A DNA stretch of 64,000 nt from Odontesthes bonariensis (taxonomy: Eukaryota; Chordata; Actinopteri; Atheriniformes; Atherinopsidae). The position numbers were made by a program, and so were the translations under genes. The number at the start of each line of letters is the position of its first letter. Within the stretch, counting starts at the first letter, position 1. Under the pieces are notes generated by a model. That model made no database searches. It had not been told where the DNA came from and worked only from the letters and a program-made list of their open reading frames with translations. The stretch spans positions 10,345,339 through 10,409,338 of the forward strand of contig NC_134515.1 of assembly GCF_027942865.1 (NCBI RefSeq), given 5' to 3'. Shown piece after piece: positions 57,663-64,000 of the stretch.

Positions 57663-58184
57663 GAAACAAAAAAATAAGGATAATTTCTAAATGACAGTTT
57701 TTTGCACAGTTCTCCACCTAATTTCTGATGTGGGAAATACTAATTTCAATGACAACTCCAGACAATAGTTTTTTTTACCTTAATGGATGGATTGATGGAT
57801 CACAGATGGAAAAAGAGAATCCACTTTAGTTGTTGTTGGGTTTCTGTCTTCAGAAATGAGCTCGTTGGACCTTTTCAGTTAGAAAATTGGCATCTTGCAG
57901 AGGATTATTTTATTCCAGCTGTGGTAAAATGAAGTCTGCAGTATTTAAGCTCATGATATTTATACAGGATAATGCTTTATAAAATGCATCCAAGTATCTG
58001 ACCACCTGGATGGAACCTTCCTCACCAGACTGCCATCCTACTCACAACTTGCAGGTCCTTTACAAAAATGAGATTTACAGTCATGGAAGAAAATGCACCT
58101 CACACACATTTCGGCAAAAAAAAAAAAAAAAAAAATTAGATTGGAAATCTGAAGTTAAATCTAAATGTAGTATACGTTCAACTG
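57663..58184. other. No recognised gene
   Basis: 3' flank of TRIM-B; poly(A) run at about 58117-58136. Confidence 0.5.
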
Positions 58185-58190
58185 TTTATT
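58185..58190 (-). terminator. Poly(A) signal of TRIM-B
   Basis: AATAAA on the minus strand, about 110 nt past the TRIM-B stop codon. Confidence 0.5.
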
Positions 58191-58298
58191 TCGAGTACCC
58201 CGTTCGCGCTGTGTATCATTCATTTACACTGTTTTTGTTTTAATTTCACTCTTTTTTCAAAAGTACTGCCAAGGGTTTCTGTTGCTTTGTGCCACTGT

Positions 58299-59609
58299 TC
58301 AGTACCAGAGCACTGTGACAGGGCTGTAATCTGGTGCCTTGTGACTTATCTTAATATATACAGAAACTGGCATGGACACAGTAACACTCATGGTGTGAAT
58401 ATGCGTCATGTTGTCTGCATCATAGAAGGAGAGCGTGTTGGAAGAGCGGCTCAGGTAAATTCCAATCTTTCCAGGTTTGTTTTCAAATGTTAGCTCTGTG
58501 GTTGTATTGTGAACGTAGGTGACATATTTTTGATCTCCATATTCAAGGAAATGATCTTTTATCCCAAGTGCCCAATACTCTCTGTTTCCAACTTCTATTT
58601 CCCAGTAATGCTGCGCTGAAGTGAACGCACTGACACCCGATGCATGATATCTAACTGAGGCCGCACTACTGTTTATAGTGGGAACAAAAGAAGTTGGAGC
58701 TGTGTACGGGCTTCCAAATCCTGAATACATTCTATCATTCTGTGGCGTACCAAAAAGACTTGTTCTGGCTCCTCCACCAAAAGGACTTCTTACTTCCTCA
58801 CCAAAACCACTTCTCTGGTTGGAACCAAATCCAAATGGACTGGCTTGTGACGAGGCTACTGAACCAAATGCCATTGAATGTGCTTGGTTAGTTTTGGGTT
58901 TACAATACAAACTCCGCCCATCATCAGACACAACCACATCCGGACTGTGGCTTTTGATAGTGAGCCGTTCTGCCCGGGGCTGGATCACCTGAAGCATCTC
59001 CTTCCACACAAAGAACTGCAGGTGGCTTTCATAAGGCTCCAGTGAGAGAGAGGAGTTCACCACCTGGAGCTGGTTAGCTCTTGGCCTGAGTAACTGCTCT
59101 GGGGTCGTCATGCTGCTGCTGTCGGTCCAGCTCTTTAAGAACCTCTCTGAGTCTGTGATTTTCAGAACAGAGCTAGCTTTGGCCTCCAGCTCTCTGCTCT
59201 CAGACAGAGCTGCTTCAATGGCGTTTAAGGCCTCAGCCATTTTACCAACACCCTCTTTCTCTTTGCACTTCAGCTCATTCTTTATCTCATCTTCTCTCTT
59301 TTTGAGAAAGCGGTACATCTCCTCAAACTGACTGCTGATTTGGGTCATCAGCTGCTGGGACTTCTCTTTGGTTTTTGTTATTTCGTCCTTCTGTGTGTTG
59401 GCTAGACTTTCAGTAGCACTGATGTCACCAGCAGCTTGTTGCAGAAACATCTCTAACTCCTTCCTCACTGATGCAGCTGCTTCCCCGACTGGTTTAAACT
59501 TGTGTCCTTCGTGTCGGACTCCGTCTCTGCAGATGATGCAGGCCAGCTGCTGATCTGTGACGCAGAACAGCTTCAGCTTTTCTTCATGCTCAGGGCACAG
59601 TTCGGTTAT
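58299..59609 (-). CDS. TRIM-B exon 2: B-box, coiled coil, FG-rich insert, PRY/SPRY
   Basis: Second coding exon of TRIM-B, 436 codons, opening after TTTTACAG with ITELCPEHEEK in phase 0, giving a 525-residue protein. B-box, coiled coil and PRY half are almost identical to TRIM-A. The FG-rich insert (58715-58874) differs: seven FG dipeptides, with an added block NQRSGFGEEVRSPFGGG. The SPRY half differs mainly in one loop (EYGDQKYVTYVHNTTTEL against EYKYLKYVASVNNTTTEL in A). The C-terminus SPVTVLWY is shared. Expected role: a cytosolic E3 ubiquitin ligase whose SPRY and insert choose the substrate. The neighbour upstream is TRIM-C, so the genes form a head-to-tail cluster. Confidence 0.88.
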   Translation of the reverse strand: MTELCPEHEEKLKLFCVTDQQLACIICRDGVRHEGHKFKPVGEAAASVRKELEMFLQQAAGDISATESLANTQKDEITKTKEKSQQLMTQISSQFEEMYRFLKKREDEIKNELKCKEKEGVGKMAEALNAIEAALSESRELEAKASSVLKITDSERFLKSWTDSSSMTTPEQLLRPRANQLQVVNSSLSLEPYESHLQFFVWKEMLQVIQPRAERLTIKSHSPDVVVSDDGRSLYCKPKTNQAHSMAFGSVASSQASPFGFGSNQRSGFGEEVRSPFGGGARTSLFGTPQNDRMYSGFGSPYTAPTSFVPTINSSAASVRYHASGVSAFTSAQHYWEIEVGNREYWALGIKDHFLEYGDQKYVTYVHNTTTELTFENKPGKIGIYLSRSSNTLSFYDADNMTHIHTMSVTVSMPVSVYIKISHKAPDYSPVTVLWY

Positions 59610-60806
59610 CTGTAAAACATGTTTATCTGTTAGAAAACACCAGCAGCTGACACATGGTGACACACCAGCATGTTCACAGCTTTTGAGAATCTGAAAAAAA
59701 ACACCACGAGAACGATTTAACATCATCAGCAGTCACATGACCAAAAAAAAGAGAGATGGATCTTCAAGTCATTTGACTGTTTAAAAGCTGAAGATGAATT
59801 CATCACAAAACTGACCATTTCAGGAATTAGCAACAAAAAAAAGAGACAAAAGACTCAAAAGGATGAATACAAATATAAATGAATGAAATGTGATCAACTT
59901 TCTATTGTCTGTCTGATAATCAACCGGACTTTAATGTCTGTCATCCACCATAATTCACAGCATCCAACTGACTTTATCATTTCCAAGAGAAATACTGTAA
60001 TTTCCTCTTGTACCGCTGGGTTGTAACTGTAAATGTTGACACTGTTGAAGAACATCTGTCGGTCTGTGGTTTTGCTGTTTTCAACAGTAGCTTCCTGTTA
60101 AAAGTCCCACACAGCCCGTTGGCTTTCAGGCTCTTCCCCACACCAACAATAAAAGCAAACCTCAAAGCCACTCCCTCATCTACAAACAGAATCTAAAAAG
60201 TTTAGCAAGCTTCCCTCTGATAGAAGCACACCTCTGCAAATTATAATCTGTTATGCAAAACTTAAAACAAGGTACAAAAGAGCGGACAGTGGCCTTTAAC
60301 GACAGACTGTCACACGAGAGCCAACCCCATGTTGTCCAGTAACTCATCAATTATAGGTGAGGATATATTAGTGTTAGCAGAAGTCAGTTTACAAGTAGTT
60401 AATCCCATAATGTAAACTCAATTGAAAGCATAAATAAATGTAGTCAGAAACTAATTTAATGCTCATCTGACAGAAATAACTGAACGCAAGAAAAACGTTT
60501 TTTACGCAGCTGGTGTCTTATTTTGTTAATTTCCCGTCTCTTTGCCTTCTTCCTCTGCTCACATATCTGGAGGGATGACTAAGATGTGGGGAGAGGAGTT
60601 GAGTGCTTACAAATGGGGAAATGCAGAGTACAGGCGAAATGAACTATCCCTTCTGATGTTGAATCGCTTTGGTTGCATTCTGCTCGTCATCCATGTGCGC
60701 TCAGACTGTGACGCATTAGAGCCAACTCACAACAGGGATAGGTCGACATGTTTACATTTTAAAACCAAGCAGAACCTACAGGATATAGTTCATAACATTT
60801 GCATAC
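59610..60806. other. TRIM-B intron
   Basis: 1.2 kb between GTATGC donor and TTTTACAG acceptor, without recognised features. TRIM-A has 4.1 kb here because of later insertions. Confidence 0.7.
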
Positions 60807-61073
60807 CTGCGCGCTCTCGTCCCCACGCTCTTTCTTTGTCCTCTCGGATTCTTTGGCCTTTTCAGCGAGACTTTTCAGAATGAGGCTGGTCGGGAGACAC
60901 TTTGCTTCGGTCGCTACATCTGTCCGACACTGCGGACACTGCTGCTGTGTGTTCAGCACAGCTGCGATACACTTTCTGCAGAAAGAGTGTCCGCAGGGGA
61001 GATTCACTGGATCGGTGAAGATAGCCAAACAAACAGAACAAGTCAGATCTTCTGAGTATGAAAGAGACGCCAT
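60807..61073 (-). CDS. TRIM-B exon 1: RING finger
   Basis: 267 nt, 89 codons, from MASLSYSEDLTCSVC to GCGCAG|GTATGC. The RING ligands are all present (CSVC, CGHSFCRKC, CPQC). It matches TRIM-A nearly throughout (one change, DPVNLPCG for DPVTLPCG, in the finger). The last 15 residues diverge (ESERTKKERGDESAQ). The start was chosen as in TRIM-A. Confidence 0.9.
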
Positions 61074-61121
61074 GGCTTCTGCCTTCCTCTCGCGTGACGT
61101 TGAATTATTTTGTTCGTTGAC

Positions 61122-61158
61122 TTTCTGTTTCCTCGAAATGCCACACCCAGTTTTATGC
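61122..61158 (-). promoter_or_regulatory. Candidate interferon-responsive promoter of TRIM-B
   Basis: The minus strand has GAAACAGAAA (61122-61131), an exact GAAANNGAAA IRF/ISRE core, 49 nt upstream of the ATG. A TATA-like CATAAAA lies about 20 nt further upstream (about 61152-61158). Position downstream of the TATA-like motif is unusual but not unknown. Function inferred. Confidence 0.4.
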
Positions 61159-61360
61159 CTACTGGAGGAGTCATGCCAAGTTTCCATTTCCAGATAATGA
61201 TAAAAAAAAAAAGTAACGTAATTACCCTCTACAGCCAGGTCACTTAATCTTAGTCACACATTGTTGGACACAGATACTGCATAAAAAGGACAGATTACAC
61301 CATAAAGCATCAGAGGTGAAGACAACAAGGAAATGCCCGAAAATCCAGTTCCACTTGGTT

Positions 61361-62160
61361 CACTGAAAAAAACATAGGATTTAATTAAAAAACCCTTTGT
61401 AAGTATTTGCACTCAGATTTAAGTAATATTTAATGCTTAATAATGTTTTAGGTTATGTTTTGGTTCATTAGATCATGTCTTAGTTTTACAGTCCATGTTT
61501 AGTTTTTAGTTTTGTCATGTCTTAGTTTCCCTGCACTCTGTTCATTAGTTCATTCACTCCACCCCCTCCAGCTGCACCCAGTCACTAATCACTGTCCCTA
61601 TTTAGTTTCCAGTCTCCCCTCTCAGTTTGCCGGATCTTTGCCTTGTTACCCTCTTACCTGCCCTCCATGCCATGATACCGGTTTATTCCATGGTCCTCGT
61701 TTGCCAAAGTTAAGTATTTATTTATTTATTCCATCCCATGTCCTTTTTGTTAGTTTCAGCTACGTTTTTGATCCCGGCTCAGCTGCACTTTCTGTTGATA
61801 CTTTGTTTTTGCATAATAAATCCAGTTTTCTTTTGAAAAGTCCGCATCCGTGTCCTTGCCCACACCACTCCCTGACAATTTGCTGTTATGAAGTAACTTA
61901 GTAGATTTTAACGATACACTTTCAGAGTAAAGTTTATGTAGTACTTCTAGGTTTATGTACATACAACTATTAAACATTTAAATTGTATGAGGAAACCTAA
62001 GTAAAACTTACTCTTCCCCATAATTCATGTATTACGTTAATAAAATGTTTAATTTTATTTAAGAACCTCTAGTTCTTACTGAATCTTAAAAATACAAGGT
62101 AGAAATGATGACAGTTACTCTAATAGAGATTACTTCACCAAAAAGTCACTTTTTTCAGTG
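61361..62160 (-). mobile_element. CACTGAAAAAA-type MITE, copy 3 (upstream of TRIM-B)
   Basis: Ends CACTGAAAAAA and TTTTTTCAGTG. Inverted relative to copies 1 and 2. Its middle (about 61440-61885) is replaced by an unrelated pyrimidine-rich segment, an unclassified fish repeat whose 130-codon frame I regard as non-coding. Confidence 0.75.
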
Positions 62161-63266
62161 TTGCTGTTGGCTCCGCCATTCAAAAAGTGACTTTTTCTTA
62201 ATGTTCTGACAATAAATGATCCACAAATGCCATTAAGGTGTCATGTGTTGGATTCAGTCCTTCTGATGACTGTCCCGGTGGTCCTTCTAGAAATAAATAT
62301 CTATAAGAAGATAGATTTCATTGTCAGTTCAGGGAATATTTCTTCTCATTATCTCCGGATAAAACCAAAGAATAAAGACTCGGGATGCATAGAAATGGTG
62401 ATTGCGTTTTATTAGATTTAAGTTAATGTTGGACAATCAGAAAACTATTGAAAGGCTGACGAATACAATCACAAAAAAAAGCAGATATGAGTTGATGGGT
62501 ACACCAAAAAGAACAAAAATAAAATCACAGAAGAAATCTTATGATGAGGATCACAATATAATTTTCGTAGATCAACATTGTTTTGAGTTAATTTCTCAGA
62601 AATAAACCGTATACTATACAAATGGATTCACTGATCTAAACCTTCATTTGCATGTTTACTTTATATTTTGCGATCCATAAAGAGAGAAACAATTAGGTGT
62701 AAAATAGAAAATGACACTTAAGTTTCATTGTGCAATCCTTTTTTTAAACTATACTTTACATTCAGGTAAAATAAGTATCCTGAGCAAAACCTTTGGTGAA
62801 CAGTACTTTACATTAAGGTCAAAAATGAATAAATCTTCTGTTCTGTTATACTGTACAATACGTTTTAGTAATATTTATCATTCAGGTAAACAAACAAAAA
62901 AGTCTTCTGCGTTTGTATACAATAATTTTGGAGCAGAATGCTTTATATTCAAGAAAACTCCTCCCATGTTAGATGAATATTACAGGGATTTCTTGTCCCG
63001 TCCGAATTGGTCATTTCTTCTCCCTGGCGTCGTCTGGTTAACCAACATTACCATACGTCCCCCCTTTGAACTAGTCCCGTCCGAATAGGGCTTAAGAAGT
63101 GAAATTAGTCTCCAAAAGTTATTGTTTAAATGGTTTGGTGTGGAACATGTGACCCAATTGAAAACATGCCAGAAACTGAGCCAATGCAATAACAAAGTTC
63201 CATTCTTAAACAATCCTCCATTTAATGGTCATGCTTTTTTGTATCATTATTGTTTGATAAGGCTGT
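62161..63266. other. No recognised gene
   Basis: Intergenic DNA between TRIM-C and TRIM-B. Open frames at 62402-62605 and 62711-63088 have no recognisable domain. Confidence 0.45.
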
Positions 63267-63998
63267 TCAGTACCAGCATGCCATCACGGGGTAATTGTCT
63301 TTATAATTACCAATTTTCAAATATGCAGACAGTGTCTGAGATGCATAACGCTGTGTCACAGTGTGAATGTGTGTCATGGTGTCTGCATCATAGAAGGAGA
63401 GTTCTTGAGAAGAACAGTTCAGATATATCCCAATCTTCCCAATTTTTTTAGGACTGCCATGGAACAGTCCTTTAGATCCATTACCATCAAAGACTGTGTA
63501 TGTGCTGCCATCATATTTCAAGAAATGTTTTTCTATCCCTATTTCCCAGTAAGTCTTTTGTCCAACATCTATCTCCCAGTAATGCTGCCCTGAGGTGAAC
63601 TTATTTGAACTGAATGCAGAAGAATGTTTATCGTATTTTCTCGGAGTTCGATAATAGTTGTTATCGGAATATGTCTGTCTTTGATCATAGTTGTAAGAGT
63701 TGTAGGAGTGTGATGTTGGTTGTTGAACATACTGGTATTGCTGGCATTGCTCGCAAGCAGAAAGCAGACTTCGCCCATCCACTGAAACTGCTGCTGGACC
63801 TTTGGTCGTGAATTTGAGCTGTTCTGCTCGGGGCTGGATCACCTGAAGCATCTCCTTCCACACAAAGAACTGCAGGTGACTTTCATAAGGCATCAAAGAG
63901 AGAGAGGAGTTCACCACCTTGAAACTTGTTCCCCTGGGCCTAAATGCCCTTCTTGCAGTCTTCGCACTGTTTTCCTCAGCCCAGCTCTTTAAGAACTT
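63267..63998 (-). CDS. TRIM-C, 3' part: PRY, Tyr/Gln/Asn-rich insert, SPRY (cut by window)
   Basis: Open frame entering from the right edge with KFLKSWAEENSAKTARRAF, which aligns with RFLKSWTDSSSMTTPEQF of TRIM-A. PRY half: VVNSSLSLMPYESHLQF to VSVDGRSLLSACEQ. Then an insert of about 50 residues rich in Tyr, Gln, Asn and Ser (CQQYQYVQQPTSHSYNSYN, YSDNNYYRTPRKYDK) replaces the FG repeats of A and B. The SPRY half (KFTSGQHYWEIDVGQKTYW to NYPVMACWY) is clearly paralogous but well diverged. RING, B-box and coiled coil must lie beyond base 64000. There is no stop in the visible part, so it is probably functional. Confidence 0.85.
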   Translation of the reverse strand, partial: KFLKSWAEENSAKTARRAFRPRGTSFKVVNSSLSLMPYESHLQFFVWKEMLQVIQPRAEQLKFTTKGPAAVSVDGRSLLSACEQCQQYQYVQQPTSHSYNSYNYDQRQTYSDNNYYRTPRKYDKHSSAFSSNKFTSGQHYWEIDVGQKTYWEIGIEKHFLKYDGSTYTVFDGNGSKGLFHGSPKKIGKIGIYLNCSSQELSFYDADTMTHIHTVTQRYASQTLSAYLKIGNYKDNYPVMACWY

Positions 63999-64000
63999 CT

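Noticed and set aside
61512-61901. 129-codon Pro/Ser/His-rich frame
   Set aside because: Lies in a pyrimidine-rich interspersed repeat inserted in a MITE; no domain.

Overview
This looks like nuclear DNA from a ray-finned (teleost, probably percomorph) fish. It is AT-rich with long introns and CA/TG microsatellites. It is crowded with fish-type mobile elements: hAT, piggyBac, PIF/Harbinger, ISL2EU-like and TTAA-flanked DNA transposons, Penelope-like elements, L2 and L1/Tx1 LINE fragments, a tRNA-derived SINE and a solo LTR. The species cannot be named from the sequence alone.

The host genes I can support are few. Three tandem TRIM-type E3 ubiquitin ligase genes lie on the minus strand. TRIM-A has exon 1 at 23197-23463 and exon 2 at 17809-19095. 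TRIM-B has exon 1 at 60807-61073 and exon 2 at 58299-59609. TRIM-C is cut by the right window edge (63267-63998). Each complete copy is a RING exon spliced to one large exon carrying the B-box, coiled coil and PRY/SPRY. Unusually, the PRY-SPRY junction holds a low-complexity insert: nucleoporin-like FG repeats in A and B, and a Tyr/Gln/Asn-rich prion-like stretch in C. A fourth, promoter-only relic of this family lies at 54608-54812. The only other host-type gene is a broken MARCH1/8-like membrane RING-CH ligase (38181-41180, plus strand). It lacks an exon and carries in-frame deletions.

Region by region. 1-17.7 kb holds no convincing host gene, only short DNA-transposon relics (Harbinger, hAT, Tc1-like, piggyBac) and several foldback elements. 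17.7-25 kb is TRIM-A, a hAT element in its intron and a 175-bp tandem array upstream. 25.5-30.1 kb is a complete-looking hAT element with terminal repeats and an eight-exon transposase gene whose inferred reading frame stays open. 30.2-32.4 kb is an ISL2EU-like relic with a THAP piece on one strand and a YqaJ-type piece on the other. 34-38 kb is a Harbinger relic split by a LINE, followed by a decayed THAP/Ulp1-type gene. 38-41 kb is the MARCH pseudogene with a piggyBac inside it. 41-54 kb is a nest of Penelope-like elements in opposing orientations, invaded by hAT, TTAA-type, SINE, L2 and palindromic elements. 54.6-64 kb is the duplicated TRIM territory.

The best candidate for new biology is the TRIM cluster. 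Near-identical RING/B-box/coiled-coil parts are joined to fast-diverging intrinsically disordered inserts and SPRY loops, as expected for an antiviral recognition module. An exact interferon-response core lies just upstream of the TRIM-B start codon.
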